A DNA stretch of 38,125 nucleotides from Myxococcales bacterium (lineage in GTDB: Bacteria > Myxococcota_A > Bradymonadia > UBA7976 > UBA1532). Positions 24,716 through 37,739 of this stretch are shown piece after piece. The stretch covers positions 1 through 38,125 of the forward strand of contig SHZC01000024.1 in the NCBI GenBank assembly GCA_009692505.1. The letters are read 5' to 3'. The position numbers were made by a program, and so were the translations under genes. How positions within the stretch are numbered: the first letter of the stretch is position 1; each line of letters starts with the position of its first letter. Under the pieces are notes generated by a model that saw only the letters and a program-made list of their open reading frames with translations, had not been told where the DNA came from and searched no databases.

Positions 24716-27027
24716 GCCCAGAGGCGCCGTTTAATCAGACGTCGTTCGTCCTCTTGTCCTTGTGGTCCACATCGACGCTCGTGCTCGTCGCCGCGCTCTC
24801 GCTGGGGATCGTAGGGCTCGCGTGGCACAACGTCCGGCTCCAGCCGCGGCCTCGACGTTATGCCCTCCTGACGATTCGGGGGTTGGCGGTGCTCCTGCTC
24901 TTCGGCCTCTTCCTCCAGCCGGGGCTTCGCAAAGAGCACGTCACGCGGGTGCGGAACCACGTGGCAGTCGTCGTCGACACCTCCCGCAGTATGGCCCTGC
25001 CCGGTGAGCACGGCACGCGCATGGAGGACACGCTGACCTTCTTGCGCGACGCGAAGTCCACGTTTGATGGATGGGCCGAGGCGCACGTCGTCGACCTCTA
25101 TGCCTTCAGTGAGCACGCCACCCCGGTCGGCTCCGTCGACGAGCTCGCGGCCACCGGGGACGTGACCCGGCTCCTGCCGTCGTTGGCTGATGTCTCCTCG
25201 CGCCACCCGGCCAGCGAGCTCGCCGCGGTCGTCGTGGTGTCTGACGGCGCCGACAACGGGGCCCTCAGCGCGGCGCTCTCGACGGGTCCGGGCGCAGCAC
25301 CCGCGGTGAGTGAGCTCGCCTCTCGCTTAGGCGCGCCGGTCCACACCTTCTTCACCGGCCCTAAAGAGGCACCGCGAGACGTCGCCATCTCCGCCGTCCG
25401 GTACGATGACTTCGCGTTCGTGCACAACGCGGTGAGCATCGAGGTCGAGGTCGAGGTGAACGGATACGGTCCCTTGTCCCTGCCGGTGACGCTCTACCGC
25501 GACGAGGTCGAGCTCGGTCGCCGCGTGATCGAGACCCGCCCAGACGAGCGCGTCTACTCGCTCGCCTTCGAGTTCGTCCCCGACCGGACCGGCAAGGCCG
25601 TCTTCACGCTCGACGTCGGCACGGCCCCCGACGAGACGATCCGCGTCAATAATCGTCGGCAGTTCGTCATCCGGATCATCCGGGACAAGATCCGCGTGCT
25701 CCAGGTCGTCGGGCGCCCGAGCTGGGACGAGCGATTCCTCAGGCAACTCCTGAAGAAAAACCCCAACGTCGACCTCATCAGCTTCTTCATTCTTCGGACG
25801 AGCGGCCGGCTCATGCTCGTGCCGCGCGACGAGCTCTCGCTCATCCCGTTCCCGACGCAGGAGCTCTTCGAGGAGCAGCTGGGCAGCTTCGACCTGGTCA
25901 TCTTTCAAAACTTTACGTTCCGCGGCTACCAGATGGAGCAGTACCTGCCGCACATCCGGGACTTCGTCCGCAACGGGGGCGGCTTCGTGATGATCGGGGG
26001 CGACCTCTCGTTCTCCAGCGGCGGGTTCGCGGGCACGCCTCTCGAGGACATCCTGCCGGTCTCGCTGCCCGCTGAGGGGACGCCGGGCTCGACCGACCTC
26101 CTGCGGACCGACCGCTTCATCGCGCGGCTCGCGCCGGGTGGGATTCATCATCCGATCACCTCGCTGGCTCGGGTTCCGGAGGAGAATGCCGCGGCGTGGG
26201 AGAGCCTGCCGGAGCTGTCGGGCACGAACAGGACCGGCAAGGCCCGCGAGGGGGCCGTGGTCCTCCTCGAGCACCCGACCCTGACCGAAGGCGGTGCGGC
26301 TGTGCCTATCGTCGTGGCCTCGACCGTCGGCAAGGGTCGGGTGATCGCCGTGACGACCGACAGCACCTGGCACTGGGACCTCATGGCCGCCGGTGAAGGG
26401 GGGGACAACCGTCACTACTACCGCTTCTGGGGCAACGCGATCCGCTGGCTGATCAAGGATCCCGCGCTCGAGCCCGTTCGGGTCACCGCTGATCGGGACC
26501 GCTATAGCCTTGGCGCGGACGTGACGGTCACGGCGCGAGTCTTTGGGCGGGACTACCAGCCGGCCGCCGACGTGGCCGTTCGTTTGGAGGTGGAGCGGAG
26601 CCCGGACGTGGCGGGTGGGGCCGTGACCCAGATTCGGCAGGAGGAGTTGAAGACCAACGCGCTCGGAGAGGCGGTCCTGACGTTTGCACCCGTTGCGGAT
26701 GGCGGCTATCGGGTTCGCGCCCGCGCGCTCATCGAGGGCGCGGAGGCGAGTGCTGAAGACCCCTTCGTCGTGGCGGCGGACCCGGTGGAGCTTCGCGAGA
26801 CCAAGCCGCGGCTCGATACGCTGACGGCGCTCTCGGAGAGCTCGGGCGGAACAGTCAACCCCCTTGACGTTTCGAGGCTCGCGGCCATCCAGCGGAAGGT
26901 TCCGACGGTGTCGCGGGTCAACCGGCGGCAAGACGTGCCGCTCTGGGCGGACCTCTGGATGTTGCTCCTGGCGGTCTCGCTGCCGTCCCTGGAGTGGTAC
27001 CTCAGGCGAAGGTGGGGGCTGCTTTAG
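24712..27027 (+). CDS. VWA / amidotransferase-like membrane protein
   Basis: 771 residues. Two N-terminal membrane helices (about 16-36 and 54-70) come first. Next is a von Willebrand A domain with a MIDAS site DTSRS (89-93), then a glutamine-amidotransferase-like domain (DLVIFQNFTFRGYQMEQYLP; NGGGFVMIGGDLSFSSGGF). After that come Ig-like beta domains (about 575-700) and a C-terminal helix (LWADLWMLLLAVSLPSLEWY). This matches the BatA-like proteins encoded with MoxR and DUF4159 in many Gram-negatives, with a possible cell-envelope role. The GTG start overlaps the upstream stop (GTGA). It is convergent with cysM, 17 bases apart. Confidence 0.92.
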   Translation: MSPEAPFNQTSFVLLSLWSTSTLVLVAALSLGIVGLAWHNVRLQPRPRRYALLTIRGLAVLLLFGLFLQPGLRKEHVTRVRNHVAVVVDTSRSMALPGEHGTRMEDTLTFLRDAKSTFDGWAEAHVVDLYAFSEHATPVGSVDELAATGDVTRLLPSLADVSSRHPASELAAVVVVSDGADNGALSAALSTGPGAAPAVSELASRLGAPVHTFFTGPKEAPRDVAISAVRYDDFAFVHNAVSIEVEVEVNGYGPLSLPVTLYRDEVELGRRVIETRPDERVYSLAFEFVPDRTGKAVFTLDVGTAPDETIRVNNRRQFVIRIIRDKIRVLQVVGRPSWDERFLRQLLKKNPNVDLISFFILRTSGRLMLVPRDELSLIPFPTQELFEEQLGSFDLVIFQNFTFRGYQMEQYLPHIRDFVRNGGGFVMIGGDLSFSSGGFAGTPLEDILPVSLPAEGTPGSTDLLRTDRFIARLAPGGIHHPITSLARVPEENAAAWESLPELSGTNRTGKAREGAVVLLEHPTLTEGGAAVPIVVASTVGKGRVIAVTTDSTWHWDLMAAGEGGDNRHYYRFWGNAIRWLIKDPALEPVRVTADRDRYSLGADVTVTARVFGRDYQPAADVAVRLEVERSPDVAGGAVTQIRQEELKTNALGEAVLTFAPVADGGYRVRARALIEGAEASAEDPFVVAADPVELRETKPRLDTLTALSESSGGTVNPLDVSRLAAIQRKVPTVSRVNRRQDVPLWADLWMLLLAVSLPSLEWYLRRRWGLL

Positions 27028-27044
27028 CCGCCCCGGGCAACGGC

Positions 27045-27956
27045 TCAGGAGAGGGCAAATAAATCCGGCATGGAGAGGTAACGGTCTCCCCGATCGGGCA
27101 CGATGAACACGACGACGCTGCCTGAAGGCGCGTCTCGGGCGACCTCGAGCGCGACGTGTCCGGCCCCGCCCGCTGAGACGCCCACGAAGAGGCCCTCGAC
27201 GCGAGCCAGGCGGCGGGTCATCTCGAGGGCCTCACTCTCTCCGCAGTCGATGATCCGGTCCACGCGGTCGCGCTCGAAGATGCGCGGGAGATAGGCCTCC
27301 GGCCACCGCCGGATCCCAGGGATGCGGGCGTCGTCTTTGGGCTGAACGCCACAGATCTGCACGGCCGGGTTCCTGGCTTTCAGGGCGCGTGACACGCCCA
27401 TGATCGTGCCCGTCGTGCCCATCGCGCTCACAAAGTGCGTGACGCGGCCGTTGGTGGCCTCCCAGATCTCTGGCCCCGTCGTCTGCTCGTGAATCCCCGG
27501 GTTCGCCGGGTTGCTGAACTGGTCGAGCATAAGGTAGCCGCCCGAGTCCACGAGCGCGCGTGCCCGATCGATCGCGCCCTCCATGCGCTCGCTGTCCGGG
27601 GTGAGCACGACGTGCGCGCCGTACGCTCGGAGGATCGCGACGCGCTCGGCCGTGGCGCTGGCCGGCATCGTCAAGGTGAGGTCGAGACCCTTCAACGCGG
27701 CGAGCATGGCCAGGGCGATCCCGGTGTTCCCGCTCGTCGGTTCAACCAACTTTTGCCCAGGCTGAAGCAGGCCGGCGGACTCGGCGGTCTCGATCATCGC
27801 CCAGGCCGCCCGGTCCTTCACCGAGCCGCCCAGGTTGCTGCCTTCGAGCTTGGCGAGCACCTGCACGTCGTCGCGTTCGACGATCCGCGTCAGACGATGC
27901 AGCGGCGTGCGGCCGATGACGTTTGCGAGAGGATGTTCAAGTCGGCCAGAGGTCAC
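27045..27956 (-). CDS. cysM: Cysteine synthase B / O-acetylserine sulfhydrylase
   Basis: PLP enzyme of cysteine synthesis. Schiff-base Lys47 in GGSVKDRA, phosphate loop EPTSGNTGIALA, MGTTGTIMGVSRALK and GVSAGGAGH are intact. The IPGIRRWPEAYLPRIF stretch is typical of CysM (which can use thiosulfate or a protein thiocarboxylate) rather than CysK. 303 residues. Its GTG start overlaps the rhomboid stop (GTGA), so it is translated after it. Confidence 0.95.
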   Translation of the reverse strand: MTSGRLEHPLANVIGRTPLHRLTRIVERDDVQVLAKLEGSNLGGSVKDRAAWAMIETAESAGLLQPGQKLVEPTSGNTGIALAMLAALKGLDLTLTMPASATAERVAILRAYGAHVVLTPDSERMEGAIDRARALVDSGGYLMLDQFSNPANPGIHEQTTGPEIWEATNGRVTHFVSAMGTTGTIMGVSRALKARNPAVQICGVQPKDDARIPGIRRWPEAYLPRIFERDRVDRIIDCGESEALEMTRRLARVEGLFVGVSAGGAGHVALEVARDAPSGSVVVFIVPDRGDRYLSMPDLFALS

Positions 27957-29074
27957 TTCGCCGTCGGGCTCCGCTTTATGGAGGCCCGAATATCCCTGAG
28001 GACCTCGGGGTATCGCAACTCGGTCCGATCCTTAGAGAGCTCTTGGTAGACCCACACGAGCCCATCGGCGGCGCGAACCTCGACGCAGAGCGGGACTCGG
28101 TCGGGGGGGCTCGTAGAGGCGCCTCGTCTCTCGAAGCCGTCGCCCTCTTGAAGGCAGGCGTATGGGGATGAGACGAGGTCGGCGAGCTCGATGGAGAGTC
28201 TGTCCTCGTCTGCGAGGCCCACGCAGACGATCGTATAGCCGTCGCTGAAGGCGTTGGGGCACACCGCAGGCGCCGGGTTCTGCGCCACTCTGAAGCTCTT
28301 TGGGAGGGCGAAGCTCAGGTCGCCTTCGACGAGGGTAAATCGATCGCCGGTGTCCCTCCGGGTGATGAGGGAGAGCGACTCGACGATCGCGAGCGGGAGG
28401 ACGAGGGCATAGACCAAGACGGCGACCATCGCCACGCGGCCGTGCAGCCGGGGAGCGAGCATCGCGACGGGCGCGAGCGCCATCCCAATGACCAGCCCTG
28501 AGAGGTGCGCGGCGACGTCCGCTCTCGGTGTCACCACGCCCGCGACGGCCATGAGGAGGCCGGCAACGGCCGCGCGGCGTCGGGCCTGTGCCGAGTCGGC
28601 GTGAAGCAGCGCGTGGCCGAGAAGTGCACCGAGCAGGCCATACGCGGCCCCCGACGCGCCGCCGCTCCAGTGTGGCTGGAGCCAGGCCGAGAGCGCCGTT
28701 GAGCCCAGCGCAGAGAAGACGAAGACGAGCAGCGTCTGCCTCGGACCCTCCCGGCGGGTGAGTCCGTAGGCGAGCAGCAAAACGGCCACGTAGTTGGTGA
28801 GACGGTGGGCCGTGGAGAGGTGGACAAAGGTCGCGGTCACGAGCCGATAAGGGTCCGCCGTGAGCCGCGAGGGGATCTTGCCGCCCGCGCTCCACAGGAG
28901 GTGGACCAGGTCATCGGGAGCAAAGCCGCTGGTCAGGCCCGTCAGGATGGACTCGACGAGGGCGAGCAGGCTGATGAGCCCGAGGCCGACGATCAGCGCG
29001 GCGCGAGGGCTTTGTCCCGGCGCCGGTTGTCCGGTCGCAGGACTCGGGCTAGGGTCAGCGGGTGAGTGAGACAC
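27953..29074 (-). CDS. Rhomboid-family intramembrane serine protease with C-terminal soluble domain
   Basis: Six or seven membrane helices form a rhomboid core. FVHLSTAHRLTN supplies the helix-2 His and Asn, GGASGAAYGLLG the serine nucleophile (GxSG), and DVAAHLSGL the catalytic His, so it should be active. After the last helix about 130 residues form a soluble domain with four cysteines (in CPNAF, IVCVG, YACLQ, PLCVE), likely disulfide-bonded if outside the membrane. GTG 29074 is chosen (373 residues). A GTG at 29101 would lie still deeper in the divergent gene. In either case the start overlaps that gene's start. The stop is coupled to cysM. Confidence 0.9.
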   Translation of the reverse strand: MSHSPADPSPSPATGQPAPGQSPRAALIVGLGLISLLALVESILTGLTSGFAPDDLVHLLWSAGGKIPSRLTADPYRLVTATFVHLSTAHRLTNYVAVLLLAYGLTRREGPRQTLLVFVFSALGSTALSAWLQPHWSGGASGAAYGLLGALLGHALLHADSAQARRRAAVAGLLMAVAGVVTPRADVAAHLSGLVIGMALAPVAMLAPRLHGRVAMVAVLVYALVLPLAIVESLSLITRRDTGDRFTLVEGDLSFALPKSFRVAQNPAPAVCPNAFSDGYTIVCVGLADEDRLSIELADLVSSPYACLQEGDGFERRGASTSPPDRVPLCVEVRAADGLVWVYQELSKDRTELRYPEVLRDIRASIKRSPTAK

Positions 29075-29622
29075 CGCCGCCCCCCCTACGCGTAGGCCCA
29101 CGTGGCTTCAGGGGAATCGTCGGCTCTACTTTTTTTGATCCGGCGAACCTCATCTGCGTCGTCCTTGTGCTCGTCTCGGCCGCGCTCGTCGTGTTTTCAC
29201 TTCGGGCTCGGAGGGCGGACGATTGGTATATGCCGATTGGCCTGTATCTCTGCGTCGCGCTGCTGCTCCGAGGTTACTTCTTCAAGTACTACCACGGGGG
29301 TCGAACGGGGCGGTTCATCGTGACGGCGGTGCTGCTCCTCTCGCTCGTCGCGTCCGCGCTCCTCTGGGAGGACAAAGCGACCGCCTACCGCCTGAACCAT
29401 GCCGGCAAGGCGATGGCGGTCGACGGCATCCCGGCGTTTCACTTCGCGGCCCTGCTCCATGGCGTCATGGTGGCCACGCTGTTCATTCACAGCGTGTTGC
29501 CCCGGCGCTGGCTTCAGCGGGCGACCGACGATGTGCCCGGCGGTAGAGTCGACGGGCTCTCCCCTGATCCGGCGGCGGGCGGGGAGCACGTCGAGCGGCG
29601 AGTCTCGAAGCCTCGAACCTGA
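29062..29622 (+). CDS. Hypothetical membrane protein, four helices
   Basis: 186 residues beginning MSETPPPPLRVGPRGF; not recognised. Four hydrophobic segments lie at about 31-48 (LICVVLVLVSAALVVFSL), 63-80, 88-106 and 134-150. The C-terminal 35 residues are hydrophilic. The GTG start at 29062 lies 12 bases inside the divergent rhomboid gene. Codon pattern and the hydrophobic layout support coding. It ends nine bases from the convergent nuoN stop. Function unknown. Confidence 0.7.
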   Translation: MSETPPPPLRVGPRGFRGIVGSTFFDPANLICVVLVLVSAALVVFSLRARRADDWYMPIGLYLCVALLLRGYFFKYYHGGRTGRFIVTAVLLLSLVASALLWEDKATAYRLNHAGKAMAVDGIPAFHFAALLHGVMVATLFIHSVLPRRWLQRATDDVPGGRVDGLSPDPAAGGEHVERRVSKPRT

Positions 29623-29631
29623 AGCCTGACC

Positions 29632-31334
29632 TCAGTGGGTCGTGGTGGCCTTGAGGTTGATTGGGGTGGCGAGCTTGAGCTGCGCGGGCGGGGCCTTCAA
29701 CTCCAAGCGGGGGGCACGGCTGCCTGCCTGCCGCGATGCCGCGGGTGGGGTCTGCGGTTCCGTCGCAGTGAGCGACGCGGTCGGGGTCGTGACCACGGGT
29801 CGAAGGCTGCCGATGCCGCGTTGGGCCATGGTCAAAAGTCCGCCGGGGAAGAGCCCGAGCAGGAAGACCAAGGCGAGCGAGATGAGGCCAACGGTCGTCG
29901 CTCCGCGGCTCGAGTAGACGGGCACCTCGCGCGTGGGCTCCTTCATGTAGAGGAACACCAGGACGCGCAGGTAGTAGTAGAGGCCGATCATGCTGTTGAC
30001 GATGGCCACGAGGACCAGGATCGTCACCTCGGGCCGACCGGAGAGCATCGCCTCGCGGAAGAGGTAGAACTTCCCGAAGAAGCCGCCGAGGGGGGGCATA
30101 CCCGCGAGGCTCAACATGCCCACCGCGAGCGCCAAGCCGACGAATGGGCGGCGGAAGCCCATACCCGCGAGGTCGGAGAGGTGCGTGTGCTCCTCCCCAT
30201 CCTTGCCGAAGAGGGACAGGGCGCTGAAGACGAGGAACGTCGAGAACGCGTAGACCATGAGGTAGAAGAGGATCGCGCCGTTGGGGCCGAGCGTGGCGGC
30301 GGCTTCGGTGTCGATGGTCAAGTTACCGAACGACCCGGCGACGACGCCGACGAGCAGGTAGCCGGCGTGGGCGATTGAGGAGTAGGCGAGGATGCGCTTG
30401 ACGTTGCTCTGCGGAAGCGCGGCGAGGTTGCCGGCGAACATGGTCACGATGGCCAGCAGGTACAAGACGCCGACCCACCCATTGCCACCGGCGCCGAACT
30501 CCATCGCGTCGTAGCCGAAGGTCACGGTGAAGACGCGAATCAGGACGGCGAAGCCCGCGGCTTTGACGCAGGAGGCCATGAAGCCGGTCACCGGGGAGGG
30601 GGCTCCGTCGTAGACGTCGGGCGTCCAGAGGTGGAACGGCGCGAGCGCGACCTTGAAGCCGATGCCCACAAGGACGAGGACCATGCCGAGCCTGACGAGC
30701 AGGCCGTTGGCGAGGCTCGGATCGGCGTCGAGGGCGCGGCGGATCGTCGTCAGCTCGACGCTATTGGTGGCCCCATAGAGCAGCGCGATGCCGTAGAGGA
30801 GGATCGCGCTGGCGAAGGCTCCGATGAGGAAATACTTCAGCGCGGCCTCGGCCCCTCGGCGCGATTTGCGAACGAACGCGACGAGCACGTAGATGGAGAC
30901 CGACATCAGCTCAAGGGCGATGAAGAGGATGATGAGATCGCGGCTCTGGGCCATGAGCATCATGCCCGCGGCGGCGAAGAGCACGAGGGCGTGGAACTCG
31001 CCGAGGTCGCTGCCGTGCTCCTTGAGGTACTTGGTGCTCAGGACCAGCGTGAGCGCGGTGCCGGCGAGGAAGAGGAAGTTGAAGTAGGTCGAAAACGCGT
31101 CCATGACCAGGCCGCCGCCGAAGAGCGGGACGCTGTAGGCGCCGTCGAGGCCGTGCCACTGCCAGGCGTTGGCCGCGAACGCGATGAGCGCGCCGATGAG
31201 GCCGAGCGTGCCGACGAAACCACGGCTCTGACCCGGCTTGGCGAAGACCTCAGCGAGGGCGCAGAGCGCGGCGAAGGCGATCACGATGAGGACGGGCAAG
31301 ATGCCCAGGAGGTCGGAGACGTTGAAGGCGATGT

Positions 31335-31338
<4 letters not shown>
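29632..31338 (-). CDS. nuoN: NADH-quinone oxidoreductase subunit N
   Basis: Proton-pumping antiporter-like subunit of complex I, 568 residues with 14 membrane helices. GIGFKVALAPFHLWTPDVYD, SNVKRILAYSSIAHAGYLLV and GMPPLGGFFGKFYLF are the family signatures. The lysines and the helix-7 and helix-12 regions expected for proton transfer are present. The last 60 residues or so (after LTMAQRGIGSLRPVV) are an Ala/Pro/Thr-rich extension absent from typical NuoN. Start ATG 31338 overlaps the nuoM stop by four bases. Confidence 0.97.
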
Positions 31339-32948
<1,610 letters not shown>

Positions 32949-32960
32949 CTTTGCCTCGCG

Positions 32961-34949
<1,989 letters not shown>

Positions 34950-34958
34950 GGGGCCCCC

Positions 34959-35264
34959 TCAGTGACGCATGAGGTTGGCCTCGTCCACGTTGAGCGACTT
35001 GCGCGTGCGGAAGAGGTGGAGGATGAGCGCAAGTCCCACGGCGGCTTCAGCGGCGGCCACGGCCATCACGAAGAAGCTGATGACGTGACCGTCCATAGTG
35101 CCGCGGTAACGGCTGAACGCGATGAAGGTGAGGTTGACGGCGTTGAGCATGAGCTCGATGCACATGAAGACGACGAGCACATTGCGACGAACGAGGACCC
35201 CGAGCGTGCCGATTCCGAAGAGCAAGGCGGCGAGGACCAAGTAGTGAGACAAGCCGATGGTCAT
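34959..35264 (-). CDS. nuoK: NADH-quinone oxidoreductase subunit K
   Basis: 101 residues, three helices, with the conserved membrane glutamates in [20 protein letters not shown] and [14 protein letters not shown]. It lies between nuoJ (four-base overlap) and nuoL (nine-base gap). Standard in every way. Confidence 0.97.
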   Translation of the reverse strand: MTIGLSHYLVLAALLFGIGTLGVLVRRNVLVVFMCIELMLNAVNLTFIAFSRYRGTMDGHVISFFVMAVAAAEAAVGLALILHLFRTRKSLNVDEANLMRH

Positions 35265-35881
35265 GCGCCCCCCTTTCGTCCTGAGGCGCTCTTGCCATGG
35301 CGCTCGCGATAGAGCTGCTGCTTGAGCGCCTCGGGCATGAACGTGGAGCGAGGATCACGCTTGGCGATGACCACGGCGCCGACGATGGACGCGAGCAAGA
35401 GGATCGAGGTCAGCTCGAAGGCGAAGAGATACTCGCTGAGCATGAGCTTGCCGATCTCCTCGATGGAACCGTAGGTCTCGGGATGGGCGACCTGAGCGAC
35501 GAGCTGCTTGGAGATGGGCAAAAGCACGTCGTCATTCCGGAGGAAGCCGATGACCCCCGCCGTCGTGGCCAAGACGAGCAGGCCCGAGAGGACTTTGACG
35601 AAGCCGACCTCGGTGCGCGCCGTCTCGTCGGTCTGCAGGTTGAGCAGCATGATCACGAAGATGAAGAGGACCATGATGGCCCCGGCGTAGACGAGCACCT
35701 GCAAGACGGCCAGCAGGTGGGCCTGGAGCATGGCGTAGGTCGCGGCCACGCAGAAGAAGCAGGCGACCAGCGCGATGGCGCTGTGGATCGGCGCGCGCGC
35801 CCCACGCATCGGCGGGAAGACGACGGCGAGCGCCGTGGCGACTGCGAGAGAGGCGAAGAGGTAAAAGAAGAAGGCTTCCAT
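35261..35881 (-). CDS. nuoJ: NADH-quinone oxidoreductase subunit J
   Basis: 206 residues, five helices; [20 protein letters not shown] is the diagnostic pi-bulge helix. ATG 35881 ([14 protein letters not shown]) is chosen; the open frame runs 51 codons further back into nuoF but reads Arg/Ser-rich nonsense. It starts seven bases after the nuoF stop. nuoG, nuoH and nuoI, which normally lie between F and J, are missing here. Confidence 0.96.
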   Translation of the reverse strand: MEAFFFYLFASLAVATALAVVFPPMRGARAPIHSAIALVACFFCVAATYAMLQAHLLAVLQVLVYAGAIMVLFIFVIMLLNLQTDETARTEVGFVKVLSGLLVLATTAGVIGFLRNDDVLLPISKQLVAQVAHPETYGSIEEIGKLMLSEYLFAFELTSILLLASIVGAVVIAKRDPRSTFMPEALKQQLYRERHGKSASGRKGGA

Positions 35882-35888
35882 CAGCGCG

Positions 35889-37169
35889 TCAGGCCTCGAC
35901 CGGACAACGGCCAGCGCCGAGGTGGGCGGCCCACTCATCGCCGAAGCGTTGCAAGAAACCCTGGATGGGCATCGCCGCCGCGTCGCCAAGGGCGCAGATG
36001 GTGTTGCCGAGGATGCGATTGCAGATGCTCTCAAGGAGGCCGAGCCCGCCCTCGAGGTGCTCGCCGTGCTCGAGCTTCTTGATGTTGCGGTGGAGCCAGC
36101 CCGTGCCTTCGCGGCAGGGCGTGCACTGACCGCAGCTCTCGTGCTCGTAGAAGTGGGCGATACGACTGGCCAATCGCACGGTGCACACGCCCTCTTCGAA
36201 GACCGTGAGGCAGCCGGTGCCGAGCATCGAGTTGGCCTGCTTCAGGCTCTCGAAGTCCAAGGCGATGTCAATCTCGCTGGCCAGGAGCGGCGGGCACGAT
36301 GAGCCACCGGGGATGACCCCTTTCATCGGGACCTTGCCCCTCATGCCACCCGCGCACTCCTCGATGAGGTAGCGCATGGGCACGCCCATCGGCAGCTCAT
36401 AGAGGCCCGGCCGCTTGACGTGCCCGGAGACGCCCCAGAGCTTGAGGCCGCCGTTGCGCTCGCAGCCGAGGTCCGCATACGCCTGCCCGCCGTTCTCGAC
36501 GATCCACGGGACGTAAGCCAAGGTCTCGACATTGTTGACGATCGTCGGGCAGCCGAAGAGGCCCACGACCGCAGGAAACGGCGGCTTGTTTCGAGGCTGG
36601 CCGGGTTTGCCCTCGAGCGACTCGATGAGCGCCATCTCCTCGCCGCAGATGTACGCGCCGGCACCGGGGTGCGGGTAGATCTCGCAGTCAAAGCCGCTGC
36701 CGAGGATGTTGCGACCGATGTAGCCCTTGGCGCGGGCCTCGTCGATGGCCTGCTCCACGTGCTTGTACGACTTGAAGAGCTCGCCTCGAATATAGATGTA
36801 GCAGGTCTTGCTCTTGATGGCCCAGCAGGCCAGGAGGCAGCCCTCGATGAGCGAGTGTGGGTTTCGCTCCATGATGAGGCGATCTTTGAAGGTGCCCGGC
36901 TCGCCCTCGTCGGCGTTGACCACCAGATAGACGGGCTTCTCGGTCTGCTTGGGCAAGAAGCCCCACTTTATGCCCGCGGGGAAACCTGCGCCGCCTCGGC
37001 CACGGAGGTTGGCCGCCTTGACCTCCTCATGGACCTTCTCGGGGGTCATGCCACCCTTCAGCGCCTTGCGCAGCCCGCCGTACCCGCCATGAGATTCATA
37101 GCCGGAGAGGGTGTGAAGCGTGGGGTCGTCGAGGTGCTTCGTGAGGATCTTGACGTCGAGATTCTTCAT
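35889..37169 (-). CDS. nuoF: NADH-quinone oxidoreductase subunit F
   Basis: NADH- and FMN-binding subunit with the N3 [4Fe-4S] cluster, 426 residues. GRGGAGFPAGIKW (57-69) binds NADH and NADEGEPGTFKDR (85-97) FMN. Cluster ligands are Cys346, 349, 352 (CGQCTPCREG) and Cys392. ATG 37169 overlaps the nuoE stop (ATGA); longer upstream frames are spurious. This is where electrons enter complex I. Confidence 0.98.
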   Translation of the reverse strand: MKNLDVKILTKHLDDPTLHTLSGYESHGGYGGLRKALKGGMTPEKVHEEVKAANLRGRGGAGFPAGIKWGFLPKQTEKPVYLVVNADEGEPGTFKDRLIMERNPHSLIEGCLLACWAIKSKTCYIYIRGELFKSYKHVEQAIDEARAKGYIGRNILGSGFDCEIYPHPGAGAYICGEEMALIESLEGKPGQPRNKPPFPAVVGLFGCPTIVNNVETLAYVPWIVENGGQAYADLGCERNGGLKLWGVSGHVKRPGLYELPMGVPMRYLIEECAGGMRGKVPMKGVIPGGSSCPPLLASEIDIALDFESLKQANSMLGTGCLTVFEEGVCTVRLASRIAHFYEHESCGQCTPCREGTGWLHRNIKKLEHGEHLEGGLGLLESICNRILGNTICALGDAAAMPIQGFLQRFGDEWAAHLGAGRCPVEA

Positions 37170-37684
37170 CCGTTCGACCCGGCCTTGGCCCTCAGCCGCT
37201 CGATGAGCGCGTCCGCCGACGCCACCGTCTGATTCTCGTGGTAGGCGATGGGCCACTCCGGGTCATGCGGATCGTTGACTTGGATCGCCGGGGCCGTCCC
37301 GCAGGCGGCGAGGCACTCGACCTCCTCCAGCGTGAAGACGCCGTCGGCGGTCGTGCCCTTATTCTCCACGGCGAGCTTCTGCTTGAGATGGCAGAGGATC
37401 TCTTTGCCGCCCGTGAGGTAGCAGGCGATGTTCGTGCAGACCTGCACATGAAATCGGCCGACCGGCGCGAGGTTGTACATGGTGTAGAAGGTCGCGACCT
37501 GCTGCACCTTGATTGGGGGCACGCCGAGCAGGTGCCCGACGAAGTCCATGACCTCGGGTGATACGTGACCAAACTCGGCCTGAGCCAAGTGCAGGACCGG
37601 CAAGAGCGCGGCCTGAAGGTTCGGATAACGCCCGACGATGAGGTCGAAGCGCCGCTGGGCATTTTCGGAGAAGGCCAGGCTCAT
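37166..37684 (-). CDS. nuoE: NADH-quinone oxidoreductase subunit E
   Basis: 172-residue thioredoxin-fold subunit carrying the N1a [2Fe-2S] cluster: Cys83, Cys88 (VQVCTNIACYLTGG), Cys124 and Cys128 (VECLAACGTAP). An N-terminal helical bundle precedes it (HLAQAEFGHVSPEVMDFVGH, then VQQVATFYTMY). It is the first gene of this operon; a likely promoter lies about 60 bases upstream. Confidence 0.97.
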   Translation of the reverse strand: MSLAFSENAQRRFDLIVGRYPNLQAALLPVLHLAQAEFGHVSPEVMDFVGHLLGVPPIKVQQVATFYTMYNLAPVGRFHVQVCTNIACYLTGGKEILCHLKQKLAVENKGTTADGVFTLEEVECLAACGTAPAIQVNDPHDPEWPIAYHENQTVASADALIERLRAKAGSNG

Positions 37685-37739
37685 TCGAAGTCACACCATG
37701 ACCGCAGAGAGGCCCCACAAAGGGGATTTTGGGCGCCCT

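Noticed and set aside
25327-26931. Long minus-strand frame opposite the VWA gene
   Set aside because: Charged, motif-free composition; mirror of a real gene.
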